A stretch of DNA of 64,000 nt from Neobacillus sp. YX16 (GTDB taxonomy: Bacteria > Bacillota > Bacilli > Bacillales > Cytobacillaceae): NCBI RefSeq assembly GCF_030123505.1, contig NZ_CP126115.1:1192001-1256000 (forward strand), written 5' to 3'. Positions 35,300-44,578 of this stretch are shown here, piece by piece. Below the pieces are notes generated by a model, which worked only from the letters and a program-made list of their open reading frames with translations, ran no database searches and was not told where the DNA came from. Position 1 is the first letter of the stretch; each line of letters opens with the position of its first letter. The position numbers and the translations under genes were made by a program.

Positions 35300-35488
35300 A
35301 TGAGCAATTCAATAAAAAGGGAGTTACCTGACAATTATTATTTATTAGTTGACGAATTACATGCACTATTAATGAAATTTGGCAACTTAGAGAAAATGCA
35401 GTTTTTTGGAGTTAGGGCTATAATTACAGGTAATTTTTATTATTGGAAATTAAGATATAATGGACAAAATCTATTAAAATACCAATAA
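35300..35488 (+). CDS. Small hypothetical protein (62 residues)
   Basis: MSNSIKRELPDNYYLLVDEL then HALLMKFGNLEKMQFFGVRA and IITGNFYYWKLRYN; helical first half, aromatic-rich second half. AAGGGAG lies just upstream of the ATG. Family not recognised. It ends at a hairpin at 35488. Its place in the module island suggests a sporulation-related role, but nothing in the protein shows it. Confidence 0.5.
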   Translation: MSNSIKRELPDNYYLLVDELHALLMKFGNLEKMQFFGVRAIITGNFYYWKLRYNGQNLLKYQ

Positions 35489-35516
35489 ATACCTAAATAG
35501 GTTTGGTATTTGTCTT
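35488..35516 (+). terminator. Terminator of the 62-residue gene
   Basis: AAATACC / GGTATTT stem followed by GTCTTTT. Confidence 0.5.
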
Positions 35517-36247
35517 TTATAATAAAGGGTTGATCAGCAACCCTTACACCAATAAAGAATCTAAGGGAAATCACTATAACAGTTAAGGATTAACCGCCTG
35601 GCTGTTTTTATTTGTAATGATTAATTAAAAACAAATGCTAAATTAATGAATTCGGATAGTAGTTATTTGTAACCTCAAATTTTTTTCATGTTCAACTAAC
35701 AGATGCAAAGTTAAAGATGAGAATTGTGGTGGCATTCTCTTTTTTCATTAAGAGCGAAGTAGAACAAGGATTATAATTATATCCCTTACAAAAGCGAATT
35801 ATTCATAATTCTTAGTTCCTTTTACCTATATTTTCATTAGAAGATTCCTGAGGAGGAAGCCTTACTATTAGAATGTTATTTCTTGCTTCATCAGAAAAGG
35901 GAGATAAATCTTTGTTAAGAAGGTTGATTTTTAGTGAGTTTCTAATGATTAGTATCTGTTAATGGTAAATGTTGATAGAATATTTCTCCGAATTGATACT
36001 ATTATCAAAATGAAAGATACGTATGTTCTATACTTCTTTTATGAACACTGATTTTTTTAAGAGACTTTTAAAAAAGGGCTCTTTTTAGTATAAAAATCCG
36101 CATTACAATGGGACAAGCGTTGAGTTATGTAAACATTAGCAGAATAAAATAGTAAGGAATAGTAGGTTAAAACGTTATTGGCATGTTGCTTTTAACACAT
36201 CTATTAAGACCTATGTTCAACTAAAAATTTGAAAGGAGATAATTATA
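35517..36247 (+). other. Intergenic region upstream of the 36.2-kb module gene
   Basis: No gene seen. Two terminator-like hairpins, GAGAAT/ATTCTC with TTTTTT (35719-35745) and AAGAG...CTCTT with TTTTT (36059-36086), suggest that short genes once lay here. A TACAATGGGACAAGCG box at ~36104-36119 shares GGGACAA with the box at 28154 and may be part of the promoter. The ~250 bp between the hairpins show nothing I can name. Confidence 0.45.
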
Positions 36248-37003
36248 ATGGCTTTTCCGAATATTCCCAATATTACTCCGCTTATTTCTGTGACTACTGA
36301 GCAGACGGTTCCACTGCTTTTAGCTTCCATTGCTTTGGAAGAATTGGCTCTTGCCCATATCATGAACGCTGAGGCAGAAAAGCTTCAATTTGTTCTAGGC
36401 ACATTAGAAACAGGAGTTACGTTTACTCCTGCTGAGTTGTCATTAGGGGACCTTCTTGATGTGAATACTAGTGTTCGAAGAACTCTTCGTGACGTGATCA
36501 AGAAGGAAATGCTTTTAGAGTTCAAATTTGACAACATTATGGATTTAATCGCTGTAACAGATGGAGGAGGAGTAGCTCCACTTGCTTGTGAGTGTGGTAT
36601 TGCCTTACCTGGTATCGTAACGATTCCTGGTATAGCAGTTACTATTCCTATTATTAGCCCTCTCCCTATCACGGCTTCAGCCGCGCTGAATTTGAGCATT
36701 TGTCCTAATTGTCAAGCAAACGGTTCATTTTTCAATTTAACATTGAGTGCAGCCGTAGCTACTGCTATTTTAAATATTGGTGCAGCGAACATTACAAGTG
36801 TTACGTGTGACAATGGTGTTGTGACCATTACTGGTACCGCAACTTTAAGCCTTAATGGAATTTCGATACCTGTTGATTTTAATATTGTAATTGATAGTAA
36901 TACTGGTACAGTTACTGTATCCTTAACCGACCCTATTACAGGAGTTATTGTACTGAGTGCACCGATCCTAGGAGTAGTAGGATTAGTTTTGACTGATTGT
37001 TAA
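36248..37003 (+). CDS. ALEE-module protein with hydrophobic beta-rich C-terminal domain
   Basis: 251 residues. Residues 1-~103 are the module, nearly identical to the 29.2-kb stand-alone copy. Residues ~108-251 form a Val/Ile/Thr-rich domain (CECGIALPGIVTIPGIAVTI, LSICPNCQANGSFFNLTLSA, VTCDNGVVTITGTATLSL, VIVLSAPILGVVGLVLTDC) with six Cys, predicted beta. I do not recognise it. No signal peptide. AAAGGAG is 9 nt before the ATG. Terminator at 37040. The protein illustrates C-terminal replacement on a constant anchor. Confidence 0.78.
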   Translation: MAFPNIPNITPLISVTTEQTVPLLLASIALEELALAHIMNAEAEKLQFVLGTLETGVTFTPAELSLGDLLDVNTSVRRTLRDVIKKEMLLEFKFDNIMDLIAVTDGGGVAPLACECGIALPGIVTIPGIAVTIPIISPLPITASAALNLSICPNCQANGSFFNLTLSAAVATAILNIGAANITSVTCDNGVVTITGTATLSLNGISIPVDFNIVIDSNTGTVTVSLTDPITGVIVLSAPILGVVGLVLTDC

Positions 37004-37039
37004 CCGCATTCAATCAGGAAGCTTTTAATAGATTAGAAG

Positions 37040-37065
37040 AGACAGCATTTTTTGCTGTCTTTTTA
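37040..37065 (+). terminator. Terminator of the 36.2-kb module gene
   Basis: AGACAGCA / TGCTGTCT stem, short T loop, TTTTT tail. Confidence 0.85.
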
Positions 37066-37098
37066 TGTGGGAACAAGAATGAATGAACTAGGTAAAAA

Positions 37099-37245
37099 GA
37101 TCAAACTGGAAAACACGACTTTGAAGCGATGATAAGCTGGTTCCAATCAAAGCAAAACAAAATAGAAAATGGCACATTGAGTTACGTTGTATTTGATGTT
37201 AATAAATATAAAGAGAAGACTGTTACTCGGCTGCCCTTGATTGAA
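37099..37245 (+). pseudogene. Relic of an ATP-dependent DNA ligase (LigD-type)
   Basis: A start-less frame reads DQTGKHDFEAMISWFQSKQN then IENGTLSYVVFDVNKYKEK and TVTRLPLIE. This matches the segment of ATP-dependent/LigD ligases running from the G-x-pDF strand to the VVFDI-KYKG-vt-LPL motif. The upstream lysine nucleotidylation motif (KxDG) and the downstream part are missing. It is preceded by a stop codon and runs into the AraC-type gene in another frame. It is a fragment of a gene now lost. Confidence 0.6.
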
Positions 37246-38371
37246 ATGGGAGCATATAGCTGTTATCGAATTAAGAAAATGGCATGATTGGGTTAAAATT
37301 CACCGATTCCGAAAACGTAATACAGAATGCAGGATTATTCCCTTACTAGACCCATCCTTGTTGTATACTTCCCCTCTTGCTATTGAGTTCAAGCTTGAGT
37401 ACTTGCTAGTGAAATCCGTGAAAAAACATATATTTCTTCGTACATTGAAACGGGCTATTAGGGAACTATCAATTTCGAATTCTAACTCTATTGATTATGA
37501 TGAATTATTTTATCAGATTCATCAGGAACAAAATACGGAGCGCAACACGTTGCCATTTCAAGAGGCATTTTTGCGGCGGCTGCTGGCTGGCGATAAAACA
37601 ACTGCAGAGGAATTATTTCAATCTCGTTTTTTTCTCCCAGGTGAGGCGATGCCAAATGTGGTCTGTTTTATTCAGGGATTTGTACGACGCACTGGCAGCA
37701 GGGAACTGGAAGGATGGGAACCGAGGGAGATTCAAGAATTTTTCAGAAACCGCTTTCAGGGATATCAGCTTACTTTTCTTTCCTATCGAAAACATTTACT
37801 TATGTTTATCCAGGTTCCTCCCGAGTACGTTTCCTTCATACACTGGAAAGAAGGGGAGAACAGGATTCTTGATACTATTCAAGCATTGGAAAACGAGTAT
37901 GGAATTTATCTATATATAGGGGTAGGCTCCATCTACCGTGAACCGCTGCTCCTGCATCATTCCTATCGAGAAGCATGCAAGGCTAGGCGAACTACGCCGT
38001 ATGACAGGCCATCACTGCGTAATTTTGAAGAGATTACAAAGGATGTTCAGATTCAGAAATGTACAGACTATATAGCACGGTATTGTATCGAAGATCTTTC
38101 GTTAAAACGGGTAGCCGATCAAATTAATCTTAGTGTACCGTACTTCAGCCGGATATTTAAACAAGAAACAGGACGCAATTTTGTTGAATATGTCACCTTT
38201 GTCCGTTTGCAGCGTGCAGTGTGGCTTTTGCGTCATACGAATCATACGATTGAGTGGATCGCCGAAGAACTAGGTTTCAATACACCAAATTATTTTAGTG
38301 GTACCTTTAAAAAGTATGTTGGCCTTTCTCCAAGGGAATACAGAGCGACAGAAGAAATTATCTTTGTTTAA
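37241..38371 (+). CDS. AraC-type regulator, YesN-like, with degenerate or truncated receiver domain
   Basis: 376 residues from a TTG; no Shine-Dalgarno supports it, so the true start is unclear. The N-terminal ~70 residues (RIIPLLDPSLLYTSPLAIEF, KLEYLLVKSVKKHIFLRTLK) resemble only the second half of a response-regulator receiver, with K of YLLxK kept but the phospho-Asp region absent. The middle (FIQGFVRRTG... GIYLYIGVGSIYREPLLLHH) is the YesN-type linker. The C-terminal ~100 residues are two AraC HTHs (LSLKRVADQINLSVPYFSRI, HTIEWIAEELGFNTPNYFSG, FKKYVGLSPREYR). It abuts a ligase relic, which suggests 5' loss by recombination. It may still work as a phosphorylation-independent regulator, or be decaying. 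Confidence 0.72.
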   Translation: MKWEHIAVIELRKWHDWVKIHRFRKRNTECRIIPLLDPSLLYTSPLAIEFKLEYLLVKSVKKHIFLRTLKRAIRELSISNSNSIDYDELFYQIHQEQNTERNTLPFQEAFLRRLLAGDKTTAEELFQSRFFLPGEAMPNVVCFIQGFVRRTGSRELEGWEPREIQEFFRNRFQGYQLTFLSYRKHLLMFIQVPPEYVSFIHWKEGENRILDTIQALENEYGIYLYIGVGSIYREPLLLHHSYREACKARRTTPYDRPSLRNFEEITKDVQIQKCTDYIARYCIEDLSLKRVADQINLSVPYFSRIFKQETGRNFVEYVTFVRLQRAVWLLRHTNHTIEWIAEELGFNTPNYFSGTFKKYVGLSPREYRATEEIIFV

Positions 38372-38425
38372 TAAAGGAGATAATGGAGAGATCATTTTAA
38401 AAGAAGAAGTGTTACCATAACAAAG

Positions 38426-38459
38426 AGCATCTGCATAAAATTATGTTGGTGCTTTTTTT
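38426..38459 (+). terminator. Terminator of the AraC-type gene
   Basis: AGCATC / GGTGCT stem (one wobble) with TTTTTTT tail. Confidence 0.6.
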
Positions 38460-38473
38460 CTAGGTAAAGTATG

Positions 38474-38502
38474 TTGCGTACAAAAAAATAATATGTTAAT
38501 AT
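38474..38502 (+). promoter_or_regulatory. Ribose operon promoter
   Basis: TTGCGT (38474-38479), 17-bp spacer, TAATAT (38497-38502). It touches the RbsR operator, so repressor binding would block RNA polymerase. Confidence 0.6.
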
Positions 38503-38523
38503 GTGTGTAACCGGTTACACACA
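38502..38523. promoter_or_regulatory. RbsR operator (perfect 22-bp palindrome)
   Basis: A perfect 22-bp palindrome centred on AACCGGTT, the half-site being TGTGTGTAACC. The central CG dinucleotide is typical of LacI-family operators. It lies between the promoter and the rbsR start, so rbsR is very likely autorepressed. Confidence 0.8.
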
Positions 38524-38535
38524 AGAGGTGAAATG

Positions 38536-39522
38536 ATGGCTACTATACGTGATGTCGCAAAAAAAGCTGGAGTATCTGTGGCGACCGTTTCAAGAGTATT
38601 AAACAATAAAGGTTATTCACATGAAGATACGAGGAAGCTAGTAAACGAGGCAATTAAAGAATTAAATTACAAACCAAATGAAGTGGCAAGATCTCTATAT
38701 AAGAAGAAATCAAGATTAATTGGATTATTGTTGCCAGATATTCGAAATCCCTTCTTTCCTGAATTAGCTCGTGGGGTAGAGGATGAAATGCAAAAGCAAG
38801 GACTCCATTTAATTATTGGAAATGCTGATGAAAAACCTGAAAAAGAAATAGAATATATACAGACTTTTAAACAAAATAATGTAATAGGTGTTATTTCTGC
38901 AACGAATCAAGCTGAAACAAGTCTTTACGAAGACTTATCTTTTCCTGTTGTTTTTCTTGATCGGACAACTAATAGTCATCCTTCAGTTTATTCTGATGGA
39001 TTAGATGGGGGGAAAAAGGCTGCACAAGAAATGATCAAAAGGGGAAGTAAGCGAATTGCTTTACTTAGGGGACCTATTGAATTAAGGACAGCGCAAGACA
39101 GATTCAAAGGTGCAGTTGATGAGCTGTGTAATGCTAATGTGGACTTTCACGTGATTACGTCATCGTTTAGTTTTGACGATGCAGAAAAAGTGGCTAAAAC
39201 CTTATTTGAGAATTTTCCTGATACAGATGGGATCATTGCCAGCAATGATCTTAGTGCAGCAGCCATATTACATGAGGCGCTACGAATAGGAAAATCGATT
39301 CCAGATGATTTACAAATTATTGGATATGATGATATACCGCTTAGCAAGCTTCTGTTCCCGCCACTTTCTACAATTAGGCAGCCAGCCTATGATATGGGAA
39401 GAGAAGCAGCAAAATTACTAATGAAAATTATTAATAAAAAAACGTTAGAGCAAAAGAATATTCAAATGCCTGTTACATTTATTGAAAGGCAGACGACAAG
39501 GAAGGTTGAGAAAGATGGTTAA
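38536..39522 (+). CDS. rbsR: Ribose operon repressor RbsR (LacI family)
   Basis: 328 residues from the second of two adjacent ATGs, which has the better distance to AGAGGTG. The N-terminal HTH ATIRDVAKKAGVSVATVSRV is followed by the hinge helix and a periplasmic-binding-protein-like effector domain (LIGLLLPDIRNPFFPELARG, DGIIASNDLSAAAILHEALR). It should repress rbsRKDACB until ribose or a derivative is present. First gene of the operon and overlapping rbsK. Confidence 0.92.
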   Translation: MATIRDVAKKAGVSVATVSRVLNNKGYSHEDTRKLVNEAIKELNYKPNEVARSLYKKKSRLIGLLLPDIRNPFFPELARGVEDEMQKQGLHLIIGNADEKPEKEIEYIQTFKQNNVIGVISATNQAETSLYEDLSFPVVFLDRTTNSHPSVYSDGLDGGKKAAQEMIKRGSKRIALLRGPIELRTAQDRFKGAVDELCNANVDFHVITSSFSFDDAEKVAKTLFENFPDTDGIIASNDLSAAAILHEALRIGKSIPDDLQIIGYDDIPLSKLLFPPLSTIRQPAYDMGREAAKLLMKIINKKTLEQKNIQMPVTFIERQTTRKVEKDG

Positions 39523-40393
39523 GATGACGATTATTGGGAGTTCTTCTATGGATTTGGTTGTAACCGCTTCAAAACGACCAAAAAAGGGGGAAACGATTCT
39601 TGGGCAGAGCTTTAAGACAGTCCCTGGAGGCAAAGGGGCTAACCAGGCTGTCGCAGCTGCCAGGCTTGGTGCTGAAGTGTATATGGTGGGATGTGTAGGT
39701 AAAGATGGGTTCGGGGAAGAAATAGTTAATAATTTTACTTCTAATAGTGTTTTTACAACCTATGTGGAACCGGTTACATATGCTGAAACAGGAACTGCAC
39801 ATATTACCCTTGCAGATGGCGATAACAGCATTATTGTTGTTAAAGGTGCTAATAATTATGTTACACCTGATTTTGTTGAAAAGGCACTGAATGTAATACG
39901 TGAATCAGATATTGTACTAATTCAGCAAGAGATTCCTGAGGAAACAGTGGAATATGTAACAGAGATTTGCTTTGCAAATAATGTACCCTTATTACTAAAT
40001 CCGGCACCCGCAAGACCAATTAGTAAAACGGTAATTGAAAAGGCAACTTATATTACACCAAATGAATGGGAAGCTTCAATTCTATTTGAGAGCAAGGATA
40101 TCCATGATGCTTTAAAAGAGTTTCCAAATAAATTATTGGTTACTGAAGGTAAAAACGGAGTCCGCTATTATGATGGTGAAAATGAGGTGCTTGTCCCGGC
40201 TTATGTGGTTGATGCCGTTGATACAACAGGTGCAGGCGATACATTTAATGCGGCATTTGCTGTTGCAGTAGCTGAGGGCAAAAACATAAGAGATAGCATT
40301 CGTTTTGCTAATCGAGCTGCATCATTGTCTGTAACAAAATTTGGTGCACAGGGTGGTATGCCAACTAGAGAACAAGTAGAAGGGAGTTTATAA
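39515..40393 (+). CDS. rbsK: Ribokinase
   Basis: 292-293 residues. PfkB-family signatures: [15 protein letters not shown] near the N-terminus and [20 protein letters not shown] with the catalytic Asp near the C-terminus. Phosphorylates D-ribose at O5. The ATG at 39515 overlaps the end of rbsR; a second ATG four codons on is the alternative. rbsD starts 3 nt after its stop. Confidence 0.94.
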   Translation: MVKMTIIGSSSMDLVVTASKRPKKGETILGQSFKTVPGGKGANQAVAAARLGAEVYMVGCVGKDGFGEEIVNNFTSNSVFTTYVEPVTYAETGTAHITLADGDNSIIVVKGANNYVTPDFVEKALNVIRESDIVLIQQEIPEETVEYVTEICFANNVPLLLNPAPARPISKTVIEKATYITPNEWEASILFESKDIHDALKEFPNKLLVTEGKNGVRYYDGENEVLVPAYVVDAVDTTGAGDTFNAAFAVAVAEGKNIRDSIRFANRAASLSVTKFGAQGGMPTREQVEGSL

Positions 40394-40395
40394 AA

Positions 40396-40788
40396 ATGAA
40401 ACGTTTTGGAATTTTAAACAGCCATATATCAAAGGTCTTAGCGGATCTCGGTCATACCGATTATATTGTAATAGCAGATGCTGGCTTGCCCATTCCAGAT
40501 GGTGTTAAAAAGATCGATCTGGCAGTGAAAACAGGGATGCCTTCATTTATAGATGTAGTGAATGCCGTTGATGAGGATATGGTTATCGAGAAAGTGATCA
40601 TTGCCTCTGAAATAGAAAGAAACCCCGAACATGCTAACTATTTAAAAGGTAAATTCGCTGATAAGGAAATAGAGCATGTTTCCCATGAGGAGTTTAAACA
40701 ATTAACAAAACAAGCTAAAGCAGTAATTCGTACGGGTGAAATTACCCCATATGCAAACTGTATTCTACAATCTGGAGTATTTTTTTAA
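40396..40788 (+). CDS. rbsD: D-ribose pyranase
   Basis: 130 residues, the normal RbsD length. [20 protein letters not shown] and the conserved [10 protein letters not shown]; the end [19 protein letters not shown] is the family C-terminus. It interconverts beta-pyranose and furanose forms of ribose so that RbsK can act. Start 3 nt after rbsK with GAAGGGAG upstream. Confidence 0.95.
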   Translation: MKRFGILNSHISKVLADLGHTDYIVIADAGLPIPDGVKKIDLAVKTGMPSFIDVVNAVDEDMVIEKVIIASEIERNPEHANYLKGKFADKEIEHVSHEEFKQLTKQAKAVIRTGEITPYANCILQSGVFF

Positions 40789-40805
40789 TAGATGAGGTGA
40801 TAAGC

Positions 40806-42287
40806 ATGCGTATTACGATGGAAAACATCAATAAAGCATTTGGAACCAATCAAGTTTTAACTGGTGTTGATTTTGATTTATTAGATGGAGAAGTACATGC
40901 CCTAATGGGGGAAAATGGTGCAGGAAAGTCAACGATGATGAACGTTCTTACAGGGCTGCATGCCCGAGATAAAGGGGTCATCACAATTGATGGGAAAGAG
41001 ACCTATTTTAAGAACCCAAAAGAAGCGGAGCAAAGTGGAATCACCTTTATTCATCAGGAACTAAATATTTGGCCTGATATGACGGTTCTAGAAAACTTAT
41101 TTATTGGCAAGGAATTAAAGAATTCATTTGGCCTTTTAAAAATAAATGAAATGAAAACGCTGGCAAAAAAACAGTTTGATAGATTAGCAGTATCGATTCC
41201 GTTAGATAAAGAGGCAGGGAGTTGTTCTGTTGGGGAGCAGCAAATGATTGAGATTGCTAAAGCTTTAATGACAGAAGCAAAAGTGATTATTATGGATGAA
41301 CCTACTGCTGCATTGACAGAAAGGGAAATCAGCAAACTTTTTGATGTTATTTCTTCATTAAAAAATACAGGAGTTTCGATTGTATATATTTCTCATCGGA
41401 TGGAGGAGATTTTCTCCATCTGTGACAGGATTACCGTAATGCGTGATGGGAAAACCGTTGACACGAAAGCCATTCCAGAAACGAATTTTGATGAGGTTGT
41501 CAGGAAAATGGTAGGAAGGGAATTAACCGACCGATTTCCTAAACGAAATCCTAACCCGGCTGAAACCGTTCTTGAAGTAAAGGGTTTAACAAAAAAGGGA
41601 CATTTTGCAGATGTAAATTTTTCTGTGCGTGCGGGGGAAATAGTCGGGGTTTCAGGATTGATGGGAGCCGGAAGAACGGAAATTATGAGAGCTATTTTTG
41701 GCCTTGATAGCATTGATGGCGGTGAAATTTGGTTGAAAGGGAAGAAAGTGACGATTAAATCACCGGAACAGGCTGTCAAGGCAGGGATCGGTTTCATTAC
41801 AGAAGATCGCAAAGATGAGGGATTAATACTAGATTTCTCTATTAGAGATAATATAGTTTTGCCAACCCTATATAGCTTTGCTCCAAAAGGGATCATCAAT
41901 GAAAAAAGTGAGACAGACTTTGTTAATATGCTAATCAAACGCTTGACAGTTAAAACGGAATCCCCAGATATTGCGGTTGGAAAGCTATCAGGGGGAAATC
42001 AGCAAAAAGTGGTCATTGCCAAATGGGTCGGAATAGGGCCGAAACTACTTATCTTAGATGAACCAACTAGAGGGGTAGACGTTGGAGCAAAGAGAGAAAT
42101 TTATCAACTAATGAATGAATTAACAGATCGGGGTGTAGCTATCATCATGGTATCTTCAGAATTACCTGAGGTCCTTGGAATGAGTGATCGAATCCTCGTC
42201 GTTCATGAAGGAAAAATAAGTGGTCAATTATTGAATGAAGATGCGACCCAAGAAAAAATTATGACATTGGCAACAGGAGGTCAGTAG
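40806..42287 (+). CDS. rbsA: Ribose ABC transporter, ATP-binding protein
   Basis: 493 residues with two ABC domains. Domain 1: [31 protein letters not shown] and [11 protein letters not shown]. Domain 2: [16 protein letters not shown] (degenerate Walker A, usual for RbsA/MglA types), [14 protein letters not shown] and [14 protein letters not shown]. Energises ribose import with RbsC and RbsB. ATG chosen 6 nt after GAGGTGA; a GTG at 40797 overlaps that site. Confidence 0.94.
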   Translation: MRITMENINKAFGTNQVLTGVDFDLLDGEVHALMGENGAGKSTMMNVLTGLHARDKGVITIDGKETYFKNPKEAEQSGITFIHQELNIWPDMTVLENLFIGKELKNSFGLLKINEMKTLAKKQFDRLAVSIPLDKEAGSCSVGEQQMIEIAKALMTEAKVIIMDEPTAALTEREISKLFDVISSLKNTGVSIVYISHRMEEIFSICDRITVMRDGKTVDTKAIPETNFDEVVRKMVGRELTDRFPKRNPNPAETVLEVKGLTKKGHFADVNFSVRAGEIVGVSGLMGAGRTEIMRAIFGLDSIDGGEIWLKGKKVTIKSPEQAVKAGIGFITEDRKDEGLILDFSIRDNIVLPTLYSFAPKGIINEKSETDFVNMLIKRLTVKTESPDIAVGKLSGGNQQKVVIAKWVGIGPKLLILDEPTRGVDVGAKREIYQLMNELTDRGVAIIMVSSELPEVLGMSDRILVVHEGKISGQLLNEDATQEKIMTLATGGQ

Positions 42288-42288
42288 G

Positions 42289-43254
42289 ATGAATTCCATT
42301 AATGCAGTGACAAAACCTAGTAAGACAAATATGATGAATGCCGTCACCCAAAAGTTAGGACCACTACTTGGTTTAATTATATTAGTAGTGATTGTATCAA
42401 TATTAAATCCGAGTTTTCTTGAACCTTTGAATATATTAAATTTATTAAGGCAAGTGGCTATTAATGCACTTATTGCGTTTGGTATGACGTTTGTTATTTT
42501 AACAGGTGGAATTGATTTATCTGTCGGGGCTATTCTTGCATTATCCAGTGCATTGACAGCGGGAATGATGGTATCTGGTATAGACCCAATTATTGCGATA
42601 ATAATTGGATGTATTCTTGGCGGGTTGATGGGAACGGTAAACGGTTTGTTCGTTACCAAGGGAAAGATGGCACCATTTATTGCTACATTAGCAACAATGA
42701 CAATCTTCAGAGGACTAACACTTGTTTATACTGGTGGAAACCCGATTACTGGTCTTGGTGATAACTATCTGTTTCAGTTATTTGGCCGTGGTTATTTTCT
42801 AGGAATACCTGTACCAGCGATTACGATGATTCTTACATTTGGTGTTTTATTCATTATTCTTCATAAAACTCCATTCGGCCGTAAAACATATGCGATTGGT
42901 GGAAATGAAAAAGCGGCATTAATTTCAGGGATAAAAGTACCGAAAGTAAAAATCATGATTTATAGTCTTTCAGGCATGCTTGCAGCGCTGGCCGGTGCAA
43001 TCTTAACATCTCGTTTAAATTCAGCACAGCCTACTGCGGGTACTTCCTATGAGCTTGATGCGATTGCAGCCGTTGTGTTAGGCGGGACAAGCCTATCAGG
43101 GGGAAAAGGAAGAATTTTTGGTACATTGATTGGTGCTTTAATTATCGGAACCTTAAATAATGGCTTGAATCTTCTTGGAGTATCATCCTTTTATCAAATG
43201 GTGGTTAAGGGGATTGTTATATTAATAGCAGTATTACTTGACCGTAAAAAGTAG
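42289..43254 (+). CDS. rbsC: Ribose ABC transporter, permease
   Basis: 321 residues with about 8-10 hydrophobic segments; VILTGGIDLSVGAILALSSA and VLGGTSLSGGKGRIFGTLIG are the BPD_transp_2 signatures. GGAGGT precedes the ATG. Starts 1 nt after the rbsA stop, so tightly coupled. Confidence 0.94.
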   Translation: MNSINAVTKPSKTNMMNAVTQKLGPLLGLIILVVIVSILNPSFLEPLNILNLLRQVAINALIAFGMTFVILTGGIDLSVGAILALSSALTAGMMVSGIDPIIAIIIGCILGGLMGTVNGLFVTKGKMAPFIATLATMTIFRGLTLVYTGGNPITGLGDNYLFQLFGRGYFLGIPVPAITMILTFGVLFIILHKTPFGRKTYAIGGNEKAALISGIKVPKVKIMIYSLSGMLAALAGAILTSRLNSAQPTAGTSYELDAIAAVVLGGTSLSGGKGRIFGTLIGALIIGTLNNGLNLLGVSSFYQMVVKGIVILIAVLLDRKK

Positions 43255-43271
43255 CATAAGGAGAGATCACG

Positions 43272-44189
43272 ATGAAAAAATTAATAGCTATATATCTATC
43301 ACTAATACTTTTGCTCCTAAGTGCTTGTTCCATGCAACCGCCTGGATGGGCAAAACCGGATAAAAAAGAAAGTTTAGAAGATATTAAAATTGGCTTATCT
43401 GTTTCCACATTAAATAACCCATTTTTTGTTTCTTTAAGAGATGGAGTGGTTAAAGAAGTAGAAGCCTTGGGTATGGAAGTCATTATCGTAGATGCACAGA
43501 ATGACTCTGCAAAACAAGTGAATGACGTAGAGGATTTAATTCAGCAAGGTGTGGATGCACTGCTCATTAATCCAACTGATTCCGCTGCCATTTCAACGGC
43601 TGTTCAATCAGCAAATAATATTGGCATACCGGTAGTTACTTTGGATCGTTCAGCAGATAAAGGGAAAGTAGAAGCATTAGTAGCTTCAGATAATATAAAA
43701 GGCGGGGAAATGGCTGCGAATTATGTTATTGAAAAGCTAGGTGAAAATACACAAGTTATTGAATTAGAGGGAGTTCCTGGGGCATCAGCTACACGTGAAA
43801 GGGGTAAGGGGTTTCATAACGTAGCAGATCAAAAATTGAATGTAACTGCTAAACAAGCAGCTGATTTTGATCGTACGAAAGGATTAACTGTAATGGAAAA
43901 CCTTCTACAGGCAAATCCTGATATTAAAGCTGTATTTGCTCATAATGATGAAATGGCATTGGGGGCAATTGAGGCAATTAGCAGCTCTGGTAAGGAAGTT
44001 ATGGTCATTGGATTTGATGGAAATGACGATGCACTAAATGCGATTAAAGCAGGAGATATGGAAGCAACAGTTGCTCAACAGCCAGAGTTAATTGGTAAGC
44101 TTTCTGTGGACGCTGCCAAAGACGTTTTGCAGGGTAAAAAGGTAGAGAAAATCATTGCAGCTCCGCTAAAATTAGTAGCAAAAGATTAA
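43272..44189 (+). CDS. rbsB: Ribose-binding lipoprotein
   Basis: 305 residues. A lipoprotein signal peptide ends in LLLLSACS, the Cys being the lipidation site. The periplasmic-binding domain follows (IKIGLSVSTLNNPFFVSLRD, NPTDSAAISTAVQSANNIGI, KAVFAHNDEMALGAIEAI). It delivers ribose to RbsAC. AAGGAGAG precedes the ATG. Last gene of the operon. Confidence 0.94.
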   Translation: MKKLIAIYLSLILLLLSACSMQPPGWAKPDKKESLEDIKIGLSVSTLNNPFFVSLRDGVVKEVEALGMEVIIVDAQNDSAKQVNDVEDLIQQGVDALLINPTDSAAISTAVQSANNIGIPVVTLDRSADKGKVEALVASDNIKGGEMAANYVIEKLGENTQVIELEGVPGASATRERGKGFHNVADQKLNVTAKQAADFDRTKGLTVMENLLQANPDIKAVFAHNDEMALGAIEAISSSGKEVMVIGFDGNDDALNAIKAGDMEATVAQQPELIGKLSVDAAKDVLQGKKVEKIIAAPLKLVAKD

Positions 44190-44193
44190 TAGG

Positions 44194-44253
44194 TGCCTGT
44201 CACTCCCCGTAATATGTCGGTAAATTTTCGACATTATCGAGGAGTGACAGGCA
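44194..44253 (+). terminator. Long terminator/repeat hairpin of the ribose operon
   Basis: TGCCTGTCACTCC / GGAGTGACAGGCA perfect 13-bp outer stem; the interior (AATATGTCG / CGACATTAT) pairs further to a ~60-nt hairpin, then TTTTATATTTT. I recall the TGACAGGCA arm from dispersed hairpins in other Bacillaceae, so it may also be a small repeat element. Confidence 0.85.
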
Positions 44254-44413
44254 TTTTATATTTTAGAAATGGAAACAGGTTGTATTCAGGAATAGGACTT
44301 TTTGATTAAAAAAAGTGAAAAATGTTGTTTCATGGAAGAAAAAGAAGGATTTTAATTTTTAAAAATGAATATATATAACAACTAGTATCTCCAGTTTGTC
44401 AAAGTTGTTTTGA

Positions 44414-44578
44414 CAGCTTGACCAAAAAACATATGATTATGAAACGATAATAGGAAAACCAATCGATTCTTTCCACCAGAAAGACCTTTCCTTAAATCAG
44501 GTAGCTCAGACAGAAAAGGATCGGAATCATTTTATTCATCCAGCCCAATCAATTTATGAAAGAAGGTATGCCGTATGA
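44414..44578 (+). pseudogene. Start-less coding relic overlapping the next gene
   Basis: An open frame of ~54 codons reads QLDQKTYDYETIIGKPIDSF then HQKDLSLNQVAQTEKDRNHF and IHPAQSIYERRYAV-stop. It has no start codon after the preceding stop, but its composition looks coding and its TGA overlaps the ATG of the next gene (ATGA), as in an operon. I think it is the 3' end of a truncated gene. Family not recognised. Confidence 0.3.
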
